Positions 1 through 5,021 of a stretch of DNA of 6,344 nucleotides are shown here, in pieces (within the stretch, counting starts at the first letter, position 1; every line of letters starts with the position of its first letter). Made by a program: the position numbers and the translations under genes. The notes below the pieces were generated by a model. That model ran no database searches and was not told the DNA's origin. It worked only from the letters and a program-made list of their open reading frames with translations. This stretch comes from Comamonadaceae bacterium (GTDB lineage: Bacteria; Pseudomonadota; Gammaproteobacteria; Burkholderiales; Burkholderiaceae_C), in the NCBI GenBank assembly GCA_024642025.1, contig JAHEBY010000142.1, forward strand, positions 1 to 6,344, in the 5' to 3' direction.

Positions 1-1074
1 TCGACCCCAGCGCGCTCGGTCAATCACCCCTTGCGGGTGCTCAATGCGAAAGCCGATCGAAAATGGTTTGGCGTGCAGCGCCACACCGCGTTCGTACAGC
101 ATCGCAAACGAGTCGCGCGCGCTGTGGCCGAGTGCCAACACCACCTGGCTTGCCGCAAGCTCGTAACGGGTATTTGTTTGAAGGTTTTTGACCGTTAGCC
201 CTCGCAGACTATGTGGCAACAGCTCTTTATTTAATAGCAATTGATTGGGCAAGGATGGCTCTAGCAGCAAGTCGACAACCTGCTGTTCGAACCGCACCTC
301 ACCGCCCAGCGCAATGATTTGCTCGCGCATGTTCTCCACCACCTTCACCAGCTTGAAGGTGCCAATGTGGGGATGCGCGTCGGTCAGGATGTCCTCGGGC
401 GCGCCGGCCTTGACGAATTCGGTCATCACCTTACGGCCCAGGTGGCGCGGGTCCTTGATCTGGCTCCACAGCTTGCCGTCCGAGAATGTGCCGGCGCCGC
501 CTTCGCCAAACTGCACATTGCTTTGCGGGTTCAGCACGTGCTTGCGCCACAGACCCCAGGTGTCTTTGGTGCGTTCGCGCACCTTTTTGCCCCGCTCCAG
601 CACGATCGGCCGGAACCCCATTTGCGCCAGTAACAACGCGGCAAACATGCCGCAGGGGCCAAAACCGACCACGACCGGACGTTGATTGGGACGTTCGTTC
701 GTGTGTTCGCCGAAGCTGGCAGGTGCAGTGGCCACCAGCCGGTAGCCCATGTCGGGCGTGGGATGGATGTGCGGGTTGTTCGCATGGCGCAGCAGCAGGG
801 CGGCTTCTGCATCCGCCGCGACCAGCCGCAGATCGACGATGTACACCACCTGCAGCTCGGCTTTGCGGGCGTCAAAACTGCGCTTGAAAACTGTGAGCTC
901 AGCGACGTGCTGAGGATCGATGTCCAGCGCCTGCGCAGCCAGGCGCGTGAGCGCTTCGACGGGCTGCGGTGAGGGGGCGCGGTCGGCATCCGTCTCGGCG
1001 GGCGCATCGGCGGCGCGGCGCGTGTCCACAGGCACGGCGGATAGCGGCAGTTTCAGCTCGGAAATTCGAATCAT
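1..1074 (-). CDS. FAD-dependent oxidoreductase (COG2509 type), N-terminal part, cut by left edge
   Basis: The reading frame is open from the ATG at 1074 to the first base of the window, giving 358 residues of a protein that in this family is usually about 530-560 long; the C-terminus lies outside. The N-terminus (MIRISELKLPL) fits the usual start of COG2509 proteins, an uncharacterised family of predicted soluble flavin dehydrogenases. Residues 1-120 form the family's N-terminal domain. A Rossmann dinucleotide-binding motif follows: VVVGFGPCG with G137, G139 and G142, then an acidic residue E160 at the end of the second strand (IVLERG), typical for FAD ribose binding. The family block VQFGEGGAGTFSDGKL is at 187-202 and ALGHSARD at 314-321. 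The substrate is unknown. The Shine-Dalgarno before the ATG is weak. The gene follows cysK in the same direction after 97 bases, so cotranscription is possible. A short AT-rich stretch at residues 277-299 looks like an in-frame repeat insertion. Confidence 0.88.
   Translation of the reverse strand, partial: MIRISELKLPLSAVPVDTRRAADAPAETDADRAPSPQPVEALTRLAAQALDIDPQHVAELTVFKRSFDARKAELQVVYIVDLRLVAADAEAALLLRHANNPHIHPTPDMGYRLVATAPASFGEHTNERPNQRPVVVGFGPCGMFAALLLAQMGFRPIVLERGKKVRERTKDTWGLWRKHVLNPQSNVQFGEGGAGTFSDGKLWSQIKDPRHLGRKVMTEFVKAGAPEDILTDAHPHIGTFKLVKVVENMREQIIALGGEVRFEQQVVDLLLEPSLPNQLLLNKELLPHSLRGLTVKNLQTNTRYELAASQVVLALGHSARDSFAMLYERGVALHAKPFSIGFRIEHPQGVIDRARWGR
178..246 (-). repeat. AT-rich repeat-like element translated in frame within the oxidoreductase gene
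   Basis: On the minus strand this stretch begins AATCAATTGCTATTAAATAA, continues with an AGAGCTG word, and ends with a GGGCTAACGG word and an A-rich run. It stands out from the GC-rich coding sequence on both sides. From memory it resembles a dispersed element frequent in Comamonadaceae genomes, where a GCTATTAAA...AGAGCTG half is followed by a GCGC...GGGCTAGCGGCCAAAA half. It encodes residues 277-299, located between the DLL strand (268-270) and the VVLALGHSARD block (311-321). That interval is roughly a dozen residues longer than I expect for the family, consistent with an insertion that kept the frame. Only one copy is visible in this window, so the repeat assignment depends on recall. Confidence 0.4.
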
Positions 1075-1173
1075 GGTGGGCTCGTGGTGATCAAGCAGTC
1101 GCCAATGATACGTTGCGCCACACCAGGCGCTAAGCCTGTTTCAATTCGTGGCGCCTTGCTTGCGGGCGGTGGC
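1075..1173. other. Short intergenic gap between cysK and the oxidoreductase gene
   Basis: This 99-base gap separates two genes on the minus strand. It contains a small inverted repeat (GCGCC at 1115-1119 and GGCGC at 1126-1130) with a six-base loop, but no T-run follows it on either strand, so it is not a convincing intrinsic terminator. No clear promoter is visible. Read-through from cysK into the oxidoreductase gene is therefore plausible. Confidence 0.5.
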
Positions 1174-2091
1174 TCAGGCCGGCAAAAATCCTTCAATCGA
1201 CAGATAGCGTTCGCCCGTGTCGTAATTGAAGCCCAGTATGGTCGAACCCGCTGGCAAATCAGGCAGTTTTTGCGCAATGGCGGCCAGCGTGGCACCGCTG
1301 GAGATGCCCACCAGAATGCCCTCTTCCGCAGCGCTGCGTCGGGCATATTCTCGTGCGGCTTCTGCCTCGACTCTGATCACGCCGTCCAGCAACTCGGTTT
1401 TCAGGTTTTTGGGAATGAAGCCGGCACCAATGCCCTGAATCGGGTGCGGTGCGGGATCGCCACCAGATATCACGGGAGACGCGCTCGGCTCCACCGCAAA
1501 CACCTTGAGCTGCGGCCATTTCTCCTTGAGAACCTGCGCCACCCCGCTGAGATGCCCGCCTGTGCCCACGCCGGTGATGATGGCGTCCAGGCCCTTTGGG
1601 AAATCCGCCAGAATTTCCAGCGCCGTGGTGCGCACATGCACTTCAATGTTGGCCGGGTTTTCGAACTGCTGCGGTATCCAGCTGTTCGGCGTTGCCGCAG
1701 CGAGCTCCTGCGCACGCGCAATGGCGCCCTTCATGCCTTTTTCACGCGGCGTCAGGTCAAATTTGGCACCATAGGCCAGCATCAGCCGCCGCCGCTCGAT
1801 GGACATGCTGTCGGGCATGACCAGAATCAACTGATAGCCTTTGACGGCTGCCACCATGGCCAGCCCGACGCCGGTGTTGCCGGACGTGGGCTCGATAATG
1901 GTTGAGCCCTCTTTGAGTTCGCCACTTTTTTCGGCGGCTTCCACCATGGCTAGCGCAATCCGGTCCTTGATCGAGCCGCCCGGGTTGCTGCGTTCGGACT
2001 TGATCCACACATTGTGCTTACCGTCAAACAGGTGGTTGATGCGAATGTGTGGCGTGTTGCCAATGGTTTGCAGGATGTTTTCTGCTTTCAT
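1174..2091 (-). CDS. cysK: Cysteine synthase A (O-acetylserine sulfhydrylase), PLP enzyme
   Basis: This 305-residue protein has the length and motif order of CysK, the cytosolic PLP enzyme that makes L-cysteine from O-acetylserine and sulfide. The PLP-binding lysine is K42 in SNPGGSIKDR. The substrate loop EPTSGNTG is at 67-74, QQFENPAN at 141-148, the phosphate-binding loop GVGTGGH at 174-180, GIGAGFIP at 220-227, the SSGA serine motif at 264-267 and GERYLS at 294-299. The GVGTGGHLSG and PIQGIGAGFIP wording favours CysK over CysM. An upstream in-frame ATG at 2151 would add 20 residues, but the ATG at 2091 has a good Shine-Dalgarno (AGGAGA, six bases upstream) and starts directly at the family N-terminus (MKAENILQTIGNTP), so it is chosen. 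The gene is divergent from rnpB. The C-terminus (GFLPA) is short, so there is no long tail beyond the catalytic fold. Confidence 0.93.
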   Translation of the reverse strand: MKAENILQTIGNTPHIRINHLFDGKHNVWIKSERSNPGGSIKDRIALAMVEAAEKSGELKEGSTIIEPTSGNTGVGLAMVAAVKGYQLILVMPDSMSIERRRLMLAYGAKFDLTPREKGMKGAIARAQELAAATPNSWIPQQFENPANIEVHVRTTALEILADFPKGLDAIITGVGTGGHLSGVAQVLKEKWPQLKVFAVEPSASPVISGGDPAPHPIQGIGAGFIPKNLKTELLDGVIRVEAEAAREYARRSAAEEGILVGISSGATLAAIAQKLPDLPAGSTILGFNYDTGERYLSIEGFLPA

Positions 2092-2214
2092 GTCGAGTCT
2101 CCTATGAACGAAATCTGTTTTGGTGGTTGCCATTTTCAACCACTTGATCAACGATTCTGGTTATATGGTTATCAGCCGCCGCAAATACTGAGCTTTCATG
2201 GCGATAATCTGAGT
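2092..2214. promoter_or_regulatory. Divergent promoter region between cysK and rnpB
   Basis: This 123-base gap must carry the start signals of cysK (minus) and rnpB (plus). For rnpB, GATAAT at 2203-2208 matches five of six bases of the -10 consensus and places the transcription start near 2215, exactly where the RNase P P1 helix begins; no good -35 hexamer is visible 16-18 bases upstream. For cysK, the AT-rich stretch near 2158-2172 holds a direct repeat (GGTTATATGGTTAT on the plus strand) and is the likely promoter area, but I cannot assign hexamers with confidence. Confidence 0.45.
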
Positions 2215-2585
2215 GTGAAGCCTGCCAGACTGTCGCTGGTGCAAGCCGCAAGGCCGACGCGCAAGCGCCGGGTGGAAACACCGCACTGGAGGAACGTCCG
2301 GACTGCACAGGGCAGCGTAGCAGCTAACGGCTGTCCACTGAAACGTCGCAAGACCATAAGGTGAGGATTAGAGCAACAGAGACGAGCCGATTAAGTTCGG
2401 GTGAAACGGGCAATCTCTACGCGCAGCAACACCAAGTAGGCCAGCGTTGATGGGGCCCCCAGAGCTGGCGGGTAGGTGGCACCGAGCCACTGAGTGATCA
2501 GTGGCCCAGATTAATGGCAGTCACATGCAGGCCAGTCGCAAGATTGGTCCGCGTGCACAGAATCCGGCTTATCGGCGGGCTTCAC
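2215..2585 (+). ncRNA. rnpB: RNase P RNA, bacterial class A, with P19 hairpin
   Basis: This is the catalytic RNA of ribonuclease P, which removes the 5' leader of pre-tRNAs. The two conserved P4 strands are present: GGAGGAACGTCCGGACT at 2288-2304 followed by CACAGGGCAG, and ACAGAATCCGGCTTATCGG at 2557-2575. P1 is a 12-bp helix pairing 2215-2226 with 2574-2585 (one G-U). P2 pairs GACTGTC 2228-2234 with GGCAGTC 2516-2522. P18 is CCACTGA (2487-2493), loop GTGA, TCAGTGG (2498-2504). The GAGCAACAGAGA word at 2371-2382 matches the specificity domain. An extra hairpin, P19, lies at 2524-2555 with a GCAA tetraloop; E. coli lacks it. Ends are set by P1 pairing and may be off by a few bases. The usual GGAAAGTCCGG is GGAACGTCCGG here. 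The gene converges on the Rrf2 regulator gene. Confidence 0.95.
2524..2555 (+). other. P19 hairpin within RNase P RNA
   Basis: The stem pairs CATGC 2524-2528 with GCGTG 2551-2555, then, after an A-C mismatch, GGCCAGTC 2530-2537 with GATTGGTC 2542-2549, closing a GCAA tetraloop at 2538-2541. The hairpin lies between the 3' strands of P2 and P4, the known position of P19 in class A RNase P RNAs that carry it. The several G-U pairs that keep the stem intact suggest it is maintained as a structure. Confidence 0.75.
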
Positions 2586-2592
2586 ACTTTTA

Positions 2593-3120
2593 TCATCCTT
2601 TGGCCAGCAGGGTTTTGCCAAAGGTAAACACCGAGTTCGCCGCGTTGGTTCGCACAGGCGCCTGCGTTGGCTTTTTGAAAATACCGCGTTTGGCGGGTTG
2701 CTTGGCCTCTGGCTTGAAACCCTTGGCCAGTTGCTCAAGCACCAGGCTGCGCAGGGTAATGGACTGCATGTAGTCGGTCACCTTTGAGTTCAGCGCGTCC
2801 CAAAGTGCCTGGGTCATGTCTTGTGCCAGGTCCTGCTTGGCGTGGCTGGACTCTTGCGGCGCTTTGTCTTCAACGGCGCCAATGATGTCTGCCACGGTGA
2901 CCGCGTCTTTGCGTTTGCCCAGGGTATAGCCGCCGCCGGGCCCGCGAGTGCTTTCCACCAAGCGGTGCTGCCTCAGCTTGCTGAACATCTGCTCCAGATA
3001 TGACAGCGAGATTTGATGCCGGGCCGCGATTTCAGACAGCGGCACGGGGCCGGACTTCTCGCGAAGCGCGACGTCGATCATCGCCGTTACCGCAAAACGG
3101 CCTTTGGTACTTAAACGCAT
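2593..3120 (-). CDS. IscR-like Rrf2-family transcriptional regulator lacking Fe-S cysteines
   Basis: This 175-residue protein is a full-length IscR homologue. The winged helix-turn-helix is at 1-65: MRLSTKGRFAVTAMIDVAL, then ISLSYLEQMFSKLRQ with E43, then the wing RGPGGGYTLG at 59-68. The dimerisation part includes TQALWDAL (103-110) and the helix with SITLRSLV. E. coli IscR binds [2Fe-2S] through C92, C98, C104 and H107. The matching stretch here (about 84-107) has no cysteine: KCLTHALW aligns with QDMTQALW, so C104 is D101 and H107 is Q104. The whole protein has no Cys. The C-terminus (NAANSVFTFG) fits what I recall of betaproteobacterial IscR tails. The start at 3120 has GGAGAA about seven bases upstream; the earlier ATG at 3144 would add eight residues absent from the family. 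No iscS/iscU genes lie next to it, so it is probably a paralogue, not the isc-operon IscR. Confidence 0.88.
   Translation of the reverse strand: MRLSTKGRFAVTAMIDVALREKSGPVPLSEIAARHQISLSYLEQMFSKLRQHRLVESTRGPGGGYTLGKRKDAVTVADIIGAVEDKAPQESSHAKQDLAQDMTQALWDALNSKVTDYMQSITLRSLVLEQLAKGFKPEAKQPAKRGIFKKPTQAPVRTNAANSVFTFGKTLLAKG
2597..2624. repeat. Perfect inverted repeat at the rnpB/Rrf2 convergent junction
   Basis: CCTTTGGC (2597-2604) and GCCAAAGG (2617-2624) are perfect 8-bp arms around a 12-base loop. The element lies 12 bases after the RNase P P1 helix and covers the last codons of the Rrf2 gene (LLAKG). Transcripts from either side could fold here, so it may help end or process rnpB and Rrf2 transcripts. 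No T-run follows on either strand, so it is not a standard intrinsic terminator. Confidence 0.4.
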
Positions 3121-3195
3121 GGCAGGTTCTCCAATCATCGTCACTGTTTGTGTGACCCTTCAAACTTTATAGAGTTCATTACTTCGTGTAAATTC

Positions 3196-3214
3196 GTATT
3201 TTTGATAAAAATAC
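3196..3214. repeat. Perfect 8-bp inverted repeat, candidate operator
   Basis: GTATTTTT and AAAAATAC flank a GAT centre. The AT-rich interrupted palindrome, containing a T-N11-A pattern, and its location between divergent genes fit a LysR-type regulator site, most simply for the NhaR-like protein encoded 66 bases away. An Rrf2-family site is the alternative. Binding is inferred, not shown. Confidence 0.45.
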
Positions 3215-3229
3215 TTCGTAAAAGACGAA
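3215..3229. repeat. TTCGT-N5-ACGAA inverted repeat with upstream TTCGT copies
   Basis: TTCGT (3215-3219) and ACGAA (3225-3229) form a 15-bp interrupted palindrome. The same TTCGT word recurs in direct orientation at 3183-3187 and 3193-3197, offsets of 10 and 22 bases, close to one and two helical turns. The upstream copies flank and overlap the candidate -35 of the Rrf2 gene, so a protein bound on this face could block or recruit polymerase there. Confidence 0.4.
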
Positions 3230-3279
3230 TAAATGGTTGCCAGTCAACTAGCCGTAGGGCTTACCTGTGGGAGTGAATC

Positions 3280-4176
3280 ATGAATTTCAAGCATCTTCAG
3301 TACTTTTGGGCCGCCGCCAAGGCCGGCGGCGTCATGCGGGCGGGCGAGCAGCTGCATATCACGCCGCAAACCCTGTCGGGCCAGATCAAATTGCTGGAAG
3401 ACTGGCTGGGTCGCAAGCTGTTTCGCAAAAATGGCCGCCAGATGGAGCTGACGGACGACGGCCGCGTGGCACTGAGCTATGCCGACCAGATTTTCACGCT
3501 GGGCATCGAGATGGAAAACACCTTGCGCCAAACCGGCGCAGGGCAGTCCACGTTATTTTTCAGGGTGGGCATTGCCGATTCTGTGGCCAAATCTGTGGCC
3601 TACCACCTGCTGGAGCCCGCGCTCTCGGTGGCCGGGCCGGTGCGGCTGATTTGCAGTGAAGGCAAATTCCCCGATTTGCTGGCGAATCTGGCCATTTCAC
3701 GGCTGGACCTGGTCATTGCCGATGAACCCATGTCCCGCCGCATCAACGTGAAAGCGTTCAACCATGCGCTGGGCACCACGCCCATGAGTTTTTTTTGCGC
3801 ACCCGCACTCAAAGAGTCGCTGATAGGCGATTTCCCGGCTTGCCTGGACGGAGCGCCCATGCTGCTTCAGGGTGCAGGCGTTTCCGTGCGGCAGCAGTTT
3901 GACCGTTGGCTCGCGGAGAACCACATCCAGCCTCGTGTGGTGGGCGAGTTTGACGATGTGGCGTTGATGAAGGCTTTTGGCCGCGAAGGGCGGGGCGTGT
4001 TCATGGCGCCGACCGTGATGGAGGCCGAGACCGAACAGCAATATGGCGTGGAGGTGATTGGCCGAACCACGGACCTGCTGGAAGAGTTTTTTGCGGTGTC
4101 GGTCGAGCGGCGCATTTCGCACCCCTGCGTGCTGGCCATTACCAACGCAGCGCGCCGTCAACTTTTCAACAATTGA
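3280..4176 (+). CDS. nhaR: NhaR-like LysR-family transcriptional regulator
   Basis: This 298-residue protein is a complete LysR-type regulator closest in wording to NhaR, the activator of the Na+/H+ antiporter gene nhaA in E. coli. The N-terminal helix-turn-helix covers about 1-60 (MNFKHLQYFWAAAKAGGVMR, then LHITPQTLSGQIKLLE), shared with NhaR's HLYYFWHVYKEGSV and LTPQTITGQIRALE. The effector domain has NhaR-like blocks RLDLVIADEP (141-150), FPACLD (185-190) and, most diagnostic, GEFDDVALMKAFG (222-234), followed by FMAPT. A GGGAG ribosome binding site is well placed before the ATG. It is divergent from the Rrf2 gene and convergent with the pseudouridine synthase homologue, with only ten bases between stops. 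No antiporter gene is in view, so its target is unknown; the divergent Rrf2 gene and itself are the nearest candidates. Subfamily assignment is from remembered similarity to E. coli NhaR. Confidence 0.85.
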   Translation: MNFKHLQYFWAAAKAGGVMRAGEQLHITPQTLSGQIKLLEDWLGRKLFRKNGRQMELTDDGRVALSYADQIFTLGIEMENTLRQTGAGQSTLFFRVGIADSVAKSVAYHLLEPALSVAGPVRLICSEGKFPDLLANLAISRLDLVIADEPMSRRINVKAFNHALGTTPMSFFCAPALKESLIGDFPACLDGAPMLLQGAGVSVRQQFDRWLAENHIQPRVVGEFDDVALMKAFGREGRGVFMAPTVMEAETEQQYGVEVIGRTTDLLEEFFAVSVERRISHPCVLAITNAARRQLFNN

Positions 4177-4186
4177 AAGCCGTGGC

Positions 4187-4996
4187 CTAAAACCGCTCGT
4201 GCGCTTGCAAATAGCGCCACTGGCCCATGGGCAACTGGGCCATGCCCACGCGGCCAATACGCTGGCGTTTCATGCTCAAAATATGCAGGCCCACGCGCTC
4301 GCACAAATAGGCGATCAAGCCGAGGTGGACGCCTTTGAGCGCAAAACGCAGTTTGCTTGAAGCCTCTGTGGTGCTGTTCAGGCTGACCTTCACTGGCGGG
4401 AGCGCACGCCCGTCGGCAGTATGCATGTGGTTGACGCGGTGCAGTGCGTCAGGTGGTACCTCGCCTTTGACTTCAACGATGATTTCCTGCTCAATCACAC
4501 CGGCGTCTTCATCCAGTTTTCGGGCCACGCGCCAATCCTGTGTGAACACCACGAGGCCGCCAGCACCCGTCTCCAGCGGCACCGTTGGCGTGAGCTTTAC
4601 GAAGTGACGCTTGAGCACGCGCGTGCCCGATGCATCGCTCGCCAGGTGTGTGCCGGCATGGAGCAATTGAATCGCTGGCTTCATATGCTTGGCAGAGGCT
4701 TCCGGTGGGGCCATCGCGTCAAAGCCAGGTGGCTTGTGCAAGAGCAGCGTCACGGGCAGCTGCGCCATCAGGCTTGCATTCGGGTCGACCACCACTTGCT
4801 GGGTGGCCACGCGAAACATGGGCTCCTCGACAAGCAGCCCGTCCACGCGCACCCAACCGCCTTCTATGTACTGCTCGGCCTCGCGGCGCGAGCACGGCAC
4901 CAGCTCGGCCACGCGCTTTGCCAGGCGTTCGCCATCAGTTGGCAGGTCGGCCGTAGGTGGCTTTCTTGATTGTTTTGAGTCGTGGGCTGGGCTCAT
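4187..4996 (-). CDS. RsuA/RluF-family pseudouridine synthase homologue with degenerate active site
   Basis: This 269-residue protein has the layout of RsuA/RluB/E/F enzymes, which convert uridine to pseudouridine in rRNA. An S4 RNA-binding domain is at about 22-65 (GERLAKRVAEL, SRREAEQYIEGGWVRVDG). The LLLHKPPGF strand (84-92) matches the family's NKPxG. The catalytic motif, normally GRLDxxTxGLLLLT, reads VPLETGAGGLVVFTQD (139-154), so the essential Asp aligns with E142 and the preceding Arg is missing. Near the C-terminus the conserved GxNRQIRRM is replaced by KGVHLGLIAYL (221-231), whereas the following KRQRIGRVGMAQLPMGQWR is kept. The frame is intact and shows no decay, so this is unlikely to be a pseudogene; it may bind RNA without isomerising it, or act differently. 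It starts 25 bases after the MFS stop, probably in one transcript, with no clear Shine-Dalgarno. Confidence 0.85.
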   Translation of the reverse strand: MSPAHDSKQSRKPPTADLPTDGERLAKRVAELVPCSRREAEQYIEGGWVRVDGLLVEEPMFRVATQQVVVDPNASLMAQLPVTLLLHKPPGFDAMAPPEASAKHMKPAIQLLHAGTHLASDASGTRVLKRHFVKLTPTVPLETGAGGLVVFTQDWRVARKLDEDAGVIEQEIIVEVKGEVPPDALHRVNHMHTADGRALPPVKVSLNSTTEASSKLRFALKGVHLGLIAYLCERVGLHILSMKRQRIGRVGMAQLPMGQWRYLQAHERF

Positions 4997-5021
4997 GGAA
5001 ACAGGTGCATCACGAAAATCG

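Larger units (their letters stand above)
3121..3279. promoter_or_regulatory. AT-rich divergent regulatory region between the Rrf2 and NhaR-like genes
   Basis: This region is much richer in A+T than the genes around it and should hold both promoters. For the Rrf2 gene (minus), TATAAA lies at plus positions 3166-3171 and TTTACA at 3187-3192, a plausible -10/-35 pair with a short 15-base spacer. For the NhaR-like gene (plus), TTGATA at 3202-3207 is a possible -35, with a weak -10 near 3225-3232. Operator-like repeats overlap these elements: TTCGT at 3183, 3193 and 3215, an inverted repeat at 3196-3214, and a second at 3215-3229. A GGGAG ribosome binding site precedes the ATG at 3280. Confidence 0.5.

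Noticed and set aside
1115..1130. GCGCC/GGCGC hairpin downstream of cysK as a terminator
   Set aside because: The five-base stem has no T-run after it on either strand.
1084..1905. 273-codon open frame on the plus strand opposite cysK
   Set aside because: It is antisense to a gene with every CysK motif intact; the translation has no recognisable family and its openness follows from the codon bias of the real gene.
2092..2151. 20-residue N-terminal extension of CysK from the ATG at 2151
   Set aside because: The extension runs through the AGGAGA ribosome binding site and has no counterpart in CysK proteins; the start at 2091 is better supported.
2014..2364. 116-codon plus-strand frame running into rnpB
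   Set aside because: It overlaps the cysK start region and the structured RNase P RNA and shows no protein family features.
4221..4247. Overlapping palindromes (GCCCATGGGC at 4223-4232; TGGCCCA/TGGGCCA arms at 4221-4227 and 4236-4242)
   Set aside because: They lie inside conserved C-terminal codons (AQLPMGQW) without a T-run, so coding constraint plus high GC explains them; a terminator role is not supported.
4421..4969. 182-codon plus-strand frame opposite the pseudouridine synthase homologue
   Set aside because: Composition is that of an antisense shadow (rich in His, Arg and Ala), with no family resemblance and no ribosome binding site.
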